Assembly: GCF_028736115.1 (NCBI RefSeq)
Contig: NZ_CP117877.1
Coordinates: 4,660,187-4,724,186 of the forward strand
From: Mucilaginibacter sp. KACC 22063
GTDB taxonomy: Bacteria; Bacteroidota; Bacteroidia; Sphingobacteriales; Sphingobacteriaceae
Direction: 5' to 3'
Length of the DNA stretch: 64,000 nucleotides
Shown here: one piece after another, positions 24,720 to 34,038 of the stretch
Position numbering within the stretch: position 1 is the first letter of the stretch
Layout: the number at the start of each line of letters is the position of its first letter
Made by a program: the position numbers and the translations under genes
Notes under the pieces: generated by a model
Seen by the model: only the letters and a program-made list of their open reading frames with translations
Told to the model about the DNA's origin: nothing
Databases searched by the model: none

Positions 24720-26096
24720 TTAGCAGAGTTGATACTCTGGGGTTGAAGCTACCTGTATAATCATTGATTTAATATCCGGCGCCTGGTTAACAGCGTTCAG
24801 CACAACCGAGTTTAGCGGCGGTTCAAGCATAAACGCAACTATCTCTTCGCGTGGTTCTTTCAACGGGATTTCGCTTAAAAACTTGTTCCAGTCCGGAAAC
24901 GCCTGCGTACGCTTAGCATTGTTGAATTGTTGCCTGTTGGTAGCTGCCAAAAACGCCTGATCTTCGGGCGTAGCCTTGCCGGTAAAGTCAATTACACCAC
25001 CATTGAGCAATATAGATGCAATTTTAATCCGATACATCAGCGACGAACTGTCGATCCAGTTTCTGCCGCCGGGCCATCCGGCTACATTAGGCGGCCTGAA
25101 GAGCACCTGCCCCATTGTACGCTGAAACTGCAGCAGCACGTCGGGGTTTTGATAATCGATATAAAACTGACGGCTTAATGATACCAGCAACTCTGCCGGT
25201 GATTTGATCAGTACCCCGATATTTTTATCATCATAAAACCAGTCGGCTGTAAATACAAATTCCAGCAGCGGTTTAATCTCATAATTGGCATTGTAAAAAA
25301 CATCTGCCATCTGGTTAATATGATCTTCATCGGGCACATCATTTACCAGGTACTTATAAAGTTTACGGCTGATAAATTTTGCCGTTTGCTTGTTAGCAAG
25401 TATAATATCTATGATGTCTTCGCCGCAAAAGTTAGCGGTTTTACCCATAAAGGTTTTCATGCCCTCGTCATGAGCATAAGGCTGAAAGCGGTATCCGTCT
25501 TTTCCGGTATAACGCCAGCCGGTAAATGCCCTTGCCGATGCTTTGATATCATCTTCGGTATAATGCCCTATCCCCAAAGTAAAAAGTTCCATCAGCTCGC
25601 GGGCAAAATTCTCATTAGGGTGTCCTTTTGAGTTTTGCTGATTATTCAAAAAAGCAAGCATTGCCGGGGTTTGGGAAACATTAATTAAAAGGGTTTTAAA
25701 GTTTCCGAGCGCATGCTCACGCTCCACATTATTTATCTGCTGCTGGTAATAAAAGTTACCGACGTTACATGCAAAGTGATTATGCCAAAACAAGGTCATT
25801 TTCTCCCGCAGCTGCGCGTCAGAAAAAGCCATTTGCTTTATCCAGGCAACGTTAAGTGCTCTTTCCTGTTTGTTCCGATCTTCCTGTGCCTGCCTTTTCG
25901 TTTCCGGATCGTCAGATTTCGGGCGCAGATCAATGTTTTCGGTTACGGCATTAAGCGGGCTTACTGTTTCAGCGTTTTTAAACAGCTCTTTTACTTTCTT
26001 TTTAACAGACACACTTTCGTGATCATGAAGGTCTTTAAACCTGATCCCGAAACCAGCTCGGGCGTAAAGATGTTTTATTTGCCTCGTTGTGTTCAT
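24720..26096 (-). CDS. DUF1800 domain protein
   Basis: 458 residues. DUF1800 motifs: IKHLYARAGFGIRFKDL, MTLFWHNHFACNVGNFYY, NFARELMELFTLGIGHYTEDDI, ARAFTGWRYTG, GQVLFRPPNVAGWPGGRNWI, EYQLC at the end. No clear signal peptide at this start. First gene of the DUF1800-DUF1501 pair; role unknown. Divergent from the DUF3857 genes across a 181-bp AT-rich gap in which I saw no perfect -7 box. Confidence 0.9.
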   Translation of the reverse strand: MNTTRQIKHLYARAGFGIRFKDLHDHESVSVKKKVKELFKNAETVSPLNAVTENIDLRPKSDDPETKRQAQEDRNKQERALNVAWIKQMAFSDAQLREKMTLFWHNHFACNVGNFYYQQQINNVEREHALGNFKTLLINVSQTPAMLAFLNNQQNSKGHPNENFARELMELFTLGIGHYTEDDIKASARAFTGWRYTGKDGYRFQPYAHDEGMKTFMGKTANFCGEDIIDIILANKQTAKFISRKLYKYLVNDVPDEDHINQMADVFYNANYEIKPLLEFVFTADWFYDDKNIGVLIKSPAELLVSLSRQFYIDYQNPDVLLQFQRTMGQVLFRPPNVAGWPGGRNWIDSSSLMYRIKIASILLNGGVIDFTGKATPEDQAFLAATNRQQFNNAKRTQAFPDWNKFLSEIPLKEPREEIVAFMLEPPLNSVVLNAVNQAPDIKSMIIQVASTPEYQLC

Positions 26097-26277
26097 GCGT
26101 TAATTGACTAATTATCAGCAATGAGGTTTAAACCTTTATGAACGAAATTAGGCAAACTTTTTCCGCTAAGTTAAATTCGGTTGATTTATTCATTAATACT
26201 TCATAAAAGATGAGCTTGCTCTTTTTAAAATTTTAACAGATTATTATCTTAGAAGTCTCTAAACCCTACTAATTTAA

Positions 26278-28248
26278 ATGAGAGCAACCTTACCTTTACT
26301 TATTTGCGCTTTAGCGCAGTTAAGTTCCTATGCCCAAACACCAAACCCAATACAAGCATTCGGAAAAATTGACAAAGCTGACCTTGAGCTGAAATCATGT
26401 GAATTTGAAAAGGATGCCAATGCAATGGTTTTGTTTGAAAAAGCAACCGTATCTTATGACAATAACCTTAATGTAATTGTTGAAGAGCATCGCCGTATTA
26501 AAATATTTAATGATAACGGTAAAAATGAAGCCAACATAAAAATAGAATATGATGGCGGCAACAAGTTTGAAAACATAACCGGATTACAGGCAGAAACCAT
26601 TAATCTAAACAATGACAAAGTAGAGATTACAAAAGTTGAAAAGGCACAGATATTTACACAAGTGGTAGATAAGGTGCAAAACCTTTTAACTTTTACCTTC
26701 CCTAATGTAAAGCCCGGCTCTGTAATTGAATATAAATATAAACGTACTATAAATTCATATCGCTACATACCTGCGTGGTATTTTCAATCAAATATTCCAA
26801 CAAAGTACAGCGAATTGATTACCGAGATTCCTGACTGGATCAGTTTCCGTACCCCGCTGCATCTTACTCAAGACTTTGTCAAAAACACACGTTCTTCGTC
26901 ATCAGGAACTATTGGAAGCGGGCCTGATGCCTTTAACTATTATAATGACATTAAAGACATGGCTCTGGAGAATGTTCATTCTTTACCGGATGAACCCTAC
27001 ATGTCTTCGTCTATAGACAACCTGGAGGGTATCTCATTCGAGCTTTTATCTGTGAGGCCAATGGCAAATATTGGTACAGATTATGCCAGCACATGGCCTA
27101 AAGTTGGCGAAGCCATTATTAATGATGAAGACTTTGGGAGTCAGATCAGACGTTCATTACTAAACGAAGCTACTGTAATTGCTAAAGCAAAGACTTTTAA
27201 AACGGATGATGAGCGTATTAATTACGTTTTTAATCAGGTACGTGACAACCTTAAATGGAACAACAGCGATGCATGGTACACCAACATCGGAACTAAAAGC
27301 GCCTGGGAAAAAAAATCAGGCAATGCTACAGAGATCAATTTAATACTTTGCCACCTTCTGAAACAGGCAGGTGTAAAAGCTTATCCGATGGTTGTAAGTA
27401 CCCGCGAGCATGGCAAAGTAACCCCGGCTTCGCCTTTTATAGGTAAATTTAACAGGGCAGTAGTTTATATACCTGTTGATAGTGCAAAAAACTACGTGTT
27501 AGATGCATCAAACAAATACAATGCTTATAACGAAATTCCTGAAAGCCTGCTTAATTCATTTGGCTTAATGATGGATAAAGAGAACAGTATTTATGATTTA
27601 AAATATCTGGTAAAATCATCACCAACCCGCAGAACAATTTTTGTGAATGCCAGTATTGATGCGGGCGGTGCCATGTCGGGCACGGCAAGTATAAATAACT
27701 ATAGCTATTACAGGCTAAACAATATCAAATCTTATAAAACAGATGGTGAGAAAAAATACTTAGAAATGCTGGCTAACCATGACAACAATTTGAAGATTAC
27801 AGATCTTAAAATGATGAACATGGATCAAGACTCTCTCCCCCTGTCACAAACCATGAACTTCAAACTCGACCTGACCAGCTCTGATGGCAGTTACATTTAT
27901 TTTGCGCCTAACCTTTTTACGGCACTTAACAATAACCCATTCTTAAGCGAGAACCGTTATACAGATATACAGTTTGGGTATATCAACGATGTATCCATGA
28001 ACGGCCTTTACAAAATACCTGCCGGTTATAAAATTGATGCGCTTCCAAAAAGCGTTAATATGGTTATGCCGGATAAAAGTATCAGCTTTAAACGTTACGT
28101 AGTTGAGCAGGATGGTACGGTAATGATCAGATACAGTATTTCTTACGAAAAGTCGACCTATTTTAAAGAAGATTATGCTACCCTGCACGAGTTCTATAAG
28201 AAACTGCAGGAAATGCTCAACGAACAAATAGTTTTAAAAAAATCCTGA
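26278..28248 (+). CDS. DUF3857/transglutaminase-like protein lacking catalytic Cys
   Basis: 656 residues. Signal peptide (LPLLICALAQLSSYAQ), N-terminal DUF3857 beta domain (VIVEEHRRIKIFNDNG, VKPGSVIEYKYKR), then a transglutaminase fold (~300-420). The Cys position of the related protein downstream (GDC) is here GNA: A350 in KSGNATEINLIL. The His position reads FNR in place of FDH. It should therefore be a non-catalytic transglutaminase fold. Signal peptide puts it in the periplasm. Co-transcribed with its paralogue 7 bp downstream. Confidence 0.85.
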   Translation: MRATLPLLICALAQLSSYAQTPNPIQAFGKIDKADLELKSCEFEKDANAMVLFEKATVSYDNNLNVIVEEHRRIKIFNDNGKNEANIKIEYDGGNKFENITGLQAETINLNNDKVEITKVEKAQIFTQVVDKVQNLLTFTFPNVKPGSVIEYKYKRTINSYRYIPAWYFQSNIPTKYSELITEIPDWISFRTPLHLTQDFVKNTRSSSSGTIGSGPDAFNYYNDIKDMALENVHSLPDEPYMSSSIDNLEGISFELLSVRPMANIGTDYASTWPKVGEAIINDEDFGSQIRRSLLNEATVIAKAKTFKTDDERINYVFNQVRDNLKWNNSDAWYTNIGTKSAWEKKSGNATEINLILCHLLKQAGVKAYPMVVSTREHGKVTPASPFIGKFNRAVVYIPVDSAKNYVLDASNKYNAYNEIPESLLNSFGLMMDKENSIYDLKYLVKSSPTRRTIFVNASIDAGGAMSGTASINNYSYYRLNNIKSYKTDGEKKYLEMLANHDNNLKITDLKMMNMDQDSLPLSQTMNFKLDLTSSDGSYIYFAPNLFTALNNNPFLSENRYTDIQFGYINDVSMNGLYKIPAGYKIDALPKSVNMVMPDKSISFKRYVVEQDGTVMIRYSISYEKSTYFKEDYATLHEFYKKLQEMLNEQIVLKKS

Positions 28249-28255
28249 TCTTCAT

Positions 28256-30193
28256 ATGAAGTTAAACACCTTCAACCGCATAGTATGGCTATGCGGTTTT
28301 CTCGCTTTTACCACGGTTGCTTTTGCACAGCCTGCAGACCTTTCAAAAGAGCTTTACAAAGCAACGGGCATTGCCGACTCGCTTAAAGAAAACGCCAATG
28401 CTGTTATACGCTATTCTTCTGATGAAATACTTATTAAAGGAGCCGGAAAAGCGGTATTGAAACATTATAAATTAGTAACCATTTTAAATGATAAAGCTGA
28501 TTACGAGGCTCGTTTCCAAATCGGGTATAACAGGAAGTATGATGTTGTAAACAGCATTTTTATGCGTGTTTACAATGCAGATGGCGTATTGCTTAAAAAA
28601 TATTACAAAAGCGACATGTATGATGGCCTTGCTTATGATGATGCAACCCTTGTAACTGATGACCGTTATTTAGGCATTAAGCATACCATAGCCAGCTACC
28701 CTATTACTATTGAAACAGGTTATGAAGAAGATCTTTCCAGCTTTTTAGATCTGGGCTCCTGGAATATTCAAAATTCAGAAACGTCTGTACAGACATCGGT
28801 ATGCAAAGTGAGCGCAGACCCATCTATCGGATTTAGATACAGCTGCAAAAACGTTAAGCTTGCGCCTCAAAAAGGTAATAAAGACAACCTTGAAACTTAT
28901 ACCTGGCAGGTAAAAAACCTGAAAGCAGAAAAGCCAGAGGACGATGTCCCGGAATGGTGCGTAGCCAAGCGAATTGCATTCGCTGCCAACCAGTTCCAGT
29001 TTATGGGTATCCCCGGTGATTTTAGTTCATGGCAAAGCTATGGTAAATGGCAATCAGCACTTAACGCAGATGTTTGTTCTTTACCCGAGGCCAGGGCTGA
29101 AGAGATCAGGAAAATGACCGCTGATTTGAAGACCGATAAAGAAAAGGCGAAGTTTCTGTACAAATACATGCAGCAAAACATGCGCTATGTAAGTATACAA
29201 TTAGGCATCGGTGGTTTAAAGCCATTTCCAGCGACGTTTGTAGATCAAAAAAAATATGGGGATTGCAAGGCACTTACCAACTACATGTATGCTTTGTTAA
29301 AAGCTGTAAACATTCCTTCTTATTATGCCGAAGTTAATGCAGGCACTAATAAAGAACCTGCTGATCCGGCTTTCCCCTATGACCCTTTTGATCACGTGAT
29401 ACTTTGCCTGCCATTAAAAGGCGATACAACCTGGTTAGAGTGTACCAGTAACAGGCAGCCATTTGGTAAACTTGGTCCCTTTACTGAAAATCGCAGAGCT
29501 TTACTGGTAACAGAAAATGGTGGTATGCTGGTAAATACACCCAAAAGCAGCATGGCTGATAACGTTTTTAACAGCGAAACACACATCGCACTTAATGAGG
29601 ATGGCAGCGCCAAAGCAACAGTAAAAATACTGAGTACCGGCGAATACCGCGATCTTTATATGGAGATGAAGTCAAACAGTAACGATGACCAGAAAGCATT
29701 TCTGATACGTAGTTTGAAACTAAAGCAGCCTTCGGTATTTGATATTAAAGATGGTGCGGATGAAAATGATGTTAAAGAAGTTGACCTGGCTTTGGAGTAT
29801 GATAAATTTTATGATATGGCTGCCGGTGATAAGCAATTTTATCGCCCGCGGGTATTGGATATCTGGACGGCAGCCATACCTTCGCTTGAAAAGCGCAGAT
29901 CTGACTTCTTCTTTGAGCATCCTTTACAGAAAAAATGCACTACTGTAATTGACGTTCCGGCAGGTTATACGGTGGAATCATTGCCGGTAAACGTAAACTT
30001 AAAGTTTAGCTACGGTAATTATGATGTAACCTATGCTTACGATGCCGCTAAAAACCAGGTAACAAGCATTGCCAATTTTAATATTATCAACAACCGTATA
30101 CCGGCAGCAAAATATACTGAGATGCAGGTTTATATGGATAACGTTTTAAAAGCACAGAATAAAAAATTAGTGATAAGGCGCAAAGCATCCTAA
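28256..30193 (+). CDS. DUF3857/transglutaminase-domain protein
   Basis: 645 residues. Signal peptide (IVWLCGFLAFTTVAFAQ), DUF3857 domain, transglutaminase fold with C337 in KYGDCKALTNYMYALL and H380 in PFDHVILCLPL; the third position reads WLECTSN, Glu for the usual Asp. Potentially catalytic, unlike its upstream paralogue. Substrate unknown; periplasmic. The tandem pair may work as a complex (inference). aat follows 12 bp after. Confidence 0.85.
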   Translation: MKLNTFNRIVWLCGFLAFTTVAFAQPADLSKELYKATGIADSLKENANAVIRYSSDEILIKGAGKAVLKHYKLVTILNDKADYEARFQIGYNRKYDVVNSIFMRVYNADGVLLKKYYKSDMYDGLAYDDATLVTDDRYLGIKHTIASYPITIETGYEEDLSSFLDLGSWNIQNSETSVQTSVCKVSADPSIGFRYSCKNVKLAPQKGNKDNLETYTWQVKNLKAEKPEDDVPEWCVAKRIAFAANQFQFMGIPGDFSSWQSYGKWQSALNADVCSLPEARAEEIRKMTADLKTDKEKAKFLYKYMQQNMRYVSIQLGIGGLKPFPATFVDQKKYGDCKALTNYMYALLKAVNIPSYYAEVNAGTNKEPADPAFPYDPFDHVILCLPLKGDTTWLECTSNRQPFGKLGPFTENRRALLVTENGGMLVNTPKSSMADNVFNSETHIALNEDGSAKATVKILSTGEYRDLYMEMKSNSNDDQKAFLIRSLKLKQPSVFDIKDGADENDVKEVDLALEYDKFYDMAAGDKQFYRPRVLDIWTAAIPSLEKRRSDFFFEHPLQKKCTTVIDVPAGYTVESLPVNVNLKFSYGNYDVTYAYDAAKNQVTSIANFNIINNRIPAAKYTEMQVYMDNVLKAQNKKLVIRRKAS

Positions 30194-30205
30194 CTTTGCG
30201 CCTGC

Positions 30206-30849
30206 ATGATTTTCAGACTTGATGAACGGCTGTTGTTTCCTGACCCTTCGCTGGCAGAAGACGACGGCTTGCTTGCCGTAGGTGGCGATCTTTCTCCTGA
30301 AAGGCTGCTGCTCGCTTATGAGAATGGCATATTTCCCTGGTACAGCGACGAAACCCCTATCCTATGGTATTCGCCGCATGAACGGTTTGTACTGTATCCG
30401 CAGGAAATTAAGATCAGTAAAAGCATGCGAAAGGTGATTAATGCGCATAGATTCAGGTTAACCGCCAACACTAATTTTGAAGCAGTCATCAAAGCTTGTG
30501 CTACTGCACCCCGCGAAGGGCGGATGGTACATGGATCACTAAGGATATGCAAAATGCCTACATCCGCCTGCATCAGCTTGGTTACGCCCATTCTTACGAG
30601 GTATGGGAAAATGATGAATTGGTTGGTGGGCTTTACGGCGTGGCCGTTGGCAAAGTATTTTGCGGCGAAAGCATATTTAGTAAAGTAAGTAATGCTTCTA
30701 AACTGGCTTTGATATCGCTTTGCCAAAGTAATCAATATGACCTTATCGACTGTCAGCTCCATACCGACCATCTTGCATCGATGGGTGCGCACATGATCAG
30801 CCGCGACACCTATTTAAACTTTCTTCATCGGCAAAATATTGACTCTTAA
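30206..30849 (+). pseudogene. aat: Leucyl/phenylalanyl-tRNA-protein transferase, frameshifted
   Basis: The first 105 residues (30206 to ~30520: FPDPSLAEDDGLLAVGGDLS, ENGIFPWYSD, WYSPHERFVLYP, EAVIKACATAPREG) and the rest (~30523-30849: DGTWITKDMQNAYIRLHQLG, VVGGLYGV-like, GESIFSKVSNASKLAL, DCQLHTDHLASMGAHMI) are both good Aat but in different frames. One base is missing around 30518-30523 (GGGCGG). Intact Aat attaches Leu/Phe to N-terminal Lys/Arg for ClpS/ClpAP degradation. Either a true loss or a sequencing error; no slippery programmed-frameshift signal is evident. Confidence 0.85.
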
Positions 30850-31016
30850 GTAAGTATTTATCCATTACTTAAGTAACCGGATTGATACAAAAAATACTTT
30901 AAACTATTTGATGAGTTTGATTGTCATACTTTCAAATTTTTTAAAAACTGCGGCTCTCATGTACTCGAAACCAAGATTTTACAACATGAAAAGCTGCACA
31001 CTAAAATGATGACCAT

Positions 31017-31499
31017 ATGAAAAAGTTAATTTTTATAGCTGCACTTTTAGTAAGCAGTTTAACAGTAAAAATGGCAGATGCACAGGTAAGTTTCAACTTA
31101 GGTATTAACATAGGCAGCCAGCCAGATTGGGGCCCTGTAGGATACGACCGTGTTAATTATTACTACATGCCTGATATTAATTCATATTATGATGTACCAA
31201 ATCATCAGTTCATTTACTTATCAGGAAATACCTGGAGGCGTTCAGCCAGCCTGCCAGCACAATACCGTAACTACGATATCTACAATAGCTACAAAGTAGT
31301 AGTTAATGACCGCGACCCGTGGAGAAGGAATAACGTATATCGCAACAGGTATGCAGACTACCGCGGCCGCCGCGATCAGGTAATCATCCGTGATAGCCGC
31401 GACCCTAAATATAAAAACCACTGGAATGGTCACGATAATGGCCGCCACAACGGTTGGGATAATGGACGCGGACATGGCAGAGGCCACGGCCGTCCATAA
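31017..31499 (+). CDS. Secreted protein with Gly/His/Asn/Arg-rich tail, unknown
   Basis: 160 residues. Signal peptide MKKLIFIAALLVSSLTVKMADA, then an aromatic-rich region (DRVNYYYMPDINSYYDVP, FIYLSGNTWRRSASLP, YRNYDIYNSYKVVVND) and a low-complexity basic tail (NGHDNGRHNGWDNGRGHGRG). I know similar proteins only as hypotheticals in Sphingobacteria. Stand-alone, with a terminator at 31527. A cell-surface or periplasmic role is likely from the signal alone. Confidence 0.7.
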   Translation: MKKLIFIAALLVSSLTVKMADAQVSFNLGINIGSQPDWGPVGYDRVNYYYMPDINSYYDVPNHQFIYLSGNTWRRSASLPAQYRNYDIYNSYKVVVNDRDPWRRNNVYRNRYADYRGRRDQVIIRDSRDPKYKNHWNGHDNGRHNGWDNGRGHGRGHGRP

Positions 31500-31526
31500 A
31501 TAAAAAAATAAAGTTTTGTGTTAAGA

Positions 31527-31554
31527 GGGCTTCCGGAAACGGGAGCCTTTTTAT
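31527..31554 (+). terminator. Intrinsic terminator
   Basis: GGCTTCCG-GAAA-CGGGAGCC (one mismatch, GAAA tetraloop) followed by TTTTTAT. It ends at the convergent S41 stop. Confidence 0.75.
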
Positions 31555-33131
31555 TTAATAGCCGCTAATGCCTTACTGATGGCAGCATCATTCTGGTTCA
31601 GCACTTTAAAATAAGCGCTGTTCCCCCATTTAAACCTTGCTGCAAAAGCTTTCAGATAAAGTTTTATGTATGGCTTTGCCAATTTGATCTCGGCAGAATC
31701 CATTTCTTTAAGTGTTTTTGAAGCATAAACGATAAACTCGTCCACACGGGCATCACTTACGGTAAAATCCTTAATGTACTCGTCAAACACCGAAAAGCTA
31801 CTTAAAACAGGCTGCAAGTGATCAATAGCATAAGCTGTATACAGTTGATTATGGCTTAGCTCGCCCAGTAAAGCCACATTAGCAGCAGGATCGTCTGGCA
31901 CAAAAACATCCGGCATAATACCGCCGCCGCCGTATACCCTGCGGCCCGACTGCGTATGGAAGGCCTTGGTTTTAAATGCATCCTCACTCAGGTTCTTTTC
32001 TTCCGAAGTTAGCTCCCCTTTTTGTTCGCGGTCGCCAATCTCTTTACGGTACTCCTCAATACCATCTTTATATGACTTTTGAATCGACCTGCCCGATGGT
32101 GTGTAATATCTTGCCACGCTTAGGTTAAGTGCAGAGCCATCGCCAAAAACAAATTGCTGTTGTACCAGCCCTTTACCAAACGACCGCCTGCCAACAAGAA
32201 CACCACGGTCAAGATCCTGAATAGCGCCTGCCACAATCTCACTTGCCGATGCTGAATACTCATCAATCAACAAAGCCAGCTTTCCCTGCTGGAAAATACC
32301 GCTGTCTGTGGCGAAATAATCGGTACGTTCTTCATGTGCGCCTTTTGTAAAAACAATCAGTTTGCCTTTGGTCAAAAACTCGTCAGCCAAAGCAGTTGCC
32401 GCACCAAGGTAACCTCCGCGGTTGCCGCGCAGATCCAGCACCAGCTGGTCAACCCCGGTTGATTTCATTTGATTAACCGCCTTACGGAAATCGGTATCTG
32501 TTGTTGATGCAAACTTGCTCAGTTTAACATAGCCCGTTTGTTGATTTAAGTTATAAGCGGCATCAAGGCTGCTTAAAGGCACAGGACCGCGTATTAAGTT
32601 AAATTTTTTGAATCCGGGTGTTGCATTTCGCTTAACCTCCATAATTACATGGCTGCCTTGCTCGCCTTTTAGTTGCTGATTTACAAAATCGGTAGTGAGC
32701 GGCTTGCCTGCAATTTGGTGCTGGTTAATGGTAATCACACGATCGCCATTAACCAGCCCGCTGCATGCGGCCGGGCTGCCCGGATACACCTGCGTAATAA
32801 ACATGGTATCGCGAAGCAATACATATTCGATTCCTAACCCATTGAATGTGCCTTCCAGCTTTTCATTTACAGTTTGTGCCTGCTGCCTTGGCAAAAATAC
32901 AGAGTGTGGGTCGAGCTGGGTAAGTACGCTGTTAATGGCTTTTATCTCCAGTGTATCTGTAGCAACATTATCCACATAATGGTGCTTAATCACGTACAGG
33001 ATGCTATCTATTTTATGATTGCCGTTAACTGTACGCGCTAAATAGCCGGGTTTTGAAATAAGCAAGCCAATGGTGATTCCTGCTAAAAGTAAAATAACCG
33101 TTCTGAAGATGACTGAGGCTGCTTGTTTCAT
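31551..33131 (-). CDS. S41 family peptidase (second CtpA-like)
   Basis: 526 residues. N-terminal anchor (VIFRTVILLLAGITIGLLIS), PDZ at ~85-165 (EGTFNGLGIEYVLL, PAACSGLVNGDRVITIN), S41 core with S295 in DEYSASASEIVAG and K320 in SFGKGLVQQ, 25 residues apart as in the first copy. C-terminal helical region. Periplasmic processing protease. Shorter than the copy at 3461 and divergent enough to be an old duplication. Divergent from murQ. Confidence 0.9.
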   Translation of the reverse strand: MKQAASVIFRTVILLLAGITIGLLISKPGYLARTVNGNHKIDSILYVIKHHYVDNVATDTLEIKAINSVLTQLDPHSVFLPRQQAQTVNEKLEGTFNGLGIEYVLLRDTMFITQVYPGSPAACSGLVNGDRVITINQHQIAGKPLTTDFVNQQLKGEQGSHVIMEVKRNATPGFKKFNLIRGPVPLSSLDAAYNLNQQTGYVKLSKFASTTDTDFRKAVNQMKSTGVDQLVLDLRGNRGGYLGAATALADEFLTKGKLIVFTKGAHEERTDYFATDSGIFQQGKLALLIDEYSASASEIVAGAIQDLDRGVLVGRRSFGKGLVQQQFVFGDGSALNLSVARYYTPSGRSIQKSYKDGIEEYRKEIGDREQKGELTSEEKNLSEDAFKTKAFHTQSGRRVYGGGGIMPDVFVPDDPAANVALLGELSHNQLYTAYAIDHLQPVLSSFSVFDEYIKDFTVSDARVDEFIVYASKTLKEMDSAEIKLAKPYIKLYLKAFAARFKWGNSAYFKVLNQNDAAISKALAAIK

Positions 33132-33182
33132 TTATTCAGCCATAAAAATACGTGTTAAAAGCTTAACTACTAATTAATAATT

Positions 33183-33212
33183 AAATCATGAGCTACTTCC
33201 ATGATTTTTTTT
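33183..33212 (+). terminator. Hairpin plus T-run just before murQ
   Basis: AAATCATG (33183-33190) and CATGATTT (33200-33207) pair around AGCTACTTC, followed by a T-run to 33212. It has terminator form on plus yet sits only 14 bp before murQ ATG with no plus-strand gene upstream, so it could be a leader attenuator, or terminate stray antisense transcription. Confidence 0.4.
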
Positions 33213-33225
33213 GGAATTTTGTAAT

Positions 33226-34035
33226 ATGATCAACACCACCGAACAGGATTCTATCTACAACAACCTTGATAAAATGCCGGTTGCAGAGTTGCTGCAGCAC
33301 ATCAACGAACAGGACCGTACAGTGCCCGATGCTGTGGCAAAAGCGATACCGCAACTGGAGCAACTGGTAAACGTAGTGGTTGACCGCATGGGCAATGGCG
33401 GCCGCCTGTTTTACATCGGTGCCGGTACCAGTGGCAGGCTTGGTGTTGTTGATGCATCCGAATGCCCGCCAACTTATGGCGTGCCTTTCGACTGGGTGGT
33501 GGGTATTATAGCAGGCGGCGACAGCGCTATACGCAAAGCTGTTGAATTTGCCGAAGATGATATGGAGCAAGCATGGAAAGACTTGCAGGAATATCAAATC
33601 AACAGCAAAGATGTGGTGGTAGGCATTGCAGCATCGGGGCGTACGCCTTATGTAATTGGTGGTTTGCGTACAGCCAATGAGCATGGTATTGCTACCGGCT
33701 GTATTGTTTGCAATGCCGAAAGCCCTGTAGCTGCTGAAGCCCAATATCCTGTAGAAGTGATTACAGGCCCCGAGTTTGTAACCGGTTCAACCCGCATGAA
33801 AGCAGGTACTGCACAAAAGTTGGCTTTAAACATGCTGAGCACCACTACCATGATACGCCTTGGCCGTGTAAAAGGTAATAAAATGGTGGATATGCAGTTA
33901 TCTAATAACAAACTGGTGGATCGCGGCACACGCATGGTAATGGAAGAAACTGGGCTTGACGAAGCTACTGCTGCCGATTTATTACAAAAGCATGGCAGCG
34001 TACGTAAAGCAGTTGACGTATATTTAAGTAAATAA
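33226..34035 (+). CDS. murQ: N-acetylmuramic acid 6-phosphate etherase
   Basis: 269 residues from ATG 33226; earlier TTG 33211 is in frame but lies upstream of the likely transcript start (GAATTTTG at 33214 resembles a -7). SIS-fold motifs: IPQLEQLVNVVVDRM, RLFYIGAGTSGRLGVVDASECPPTYG (catalytic Glu), IIAGGDSAIRKAVEFAEDD, GIAASGRTPYVIGG, TGSTRMKAGTAQKLALNMLST. It splits MurNAc-6P to GlcNAc-6P and lactate in cell-wall recycling. The gene at 34039 starts 3 bp after it. Confidence 0.93.
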   Translation: MINTTEQDSIYNNLDKMPVAELLQHINEQDRTVPDAVAKAIPQLEQLVNVVVDRMGNGGRLFYIGAGTSGRLGVVDASECPPTYGVPFDWVVGIIAGGDSAIRKAVEFAEDDMEQAWKDLQEYQINSKDVVVGIAASGRTPYVIGGLRTANEHGIATGCIVCNAESPVAAEAQYPVEVITGPEFVTGSTRMKAGTAQKLALNMLSTTTMIRLGRVKGNKMVDMQLSNNKLVDRGTRMVMEETGLDEATAADLLQKHGSVRKAVDVYLSK

Positions 34036-34038
34036 AAA

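Noticed and set aside
30206..30849. Programmed frameshift in aat
   Set aside because: No slippery heptamer with downstream pseudoknot or internal Shine-Dalgarno is evident; the family is not known for frameshifting.
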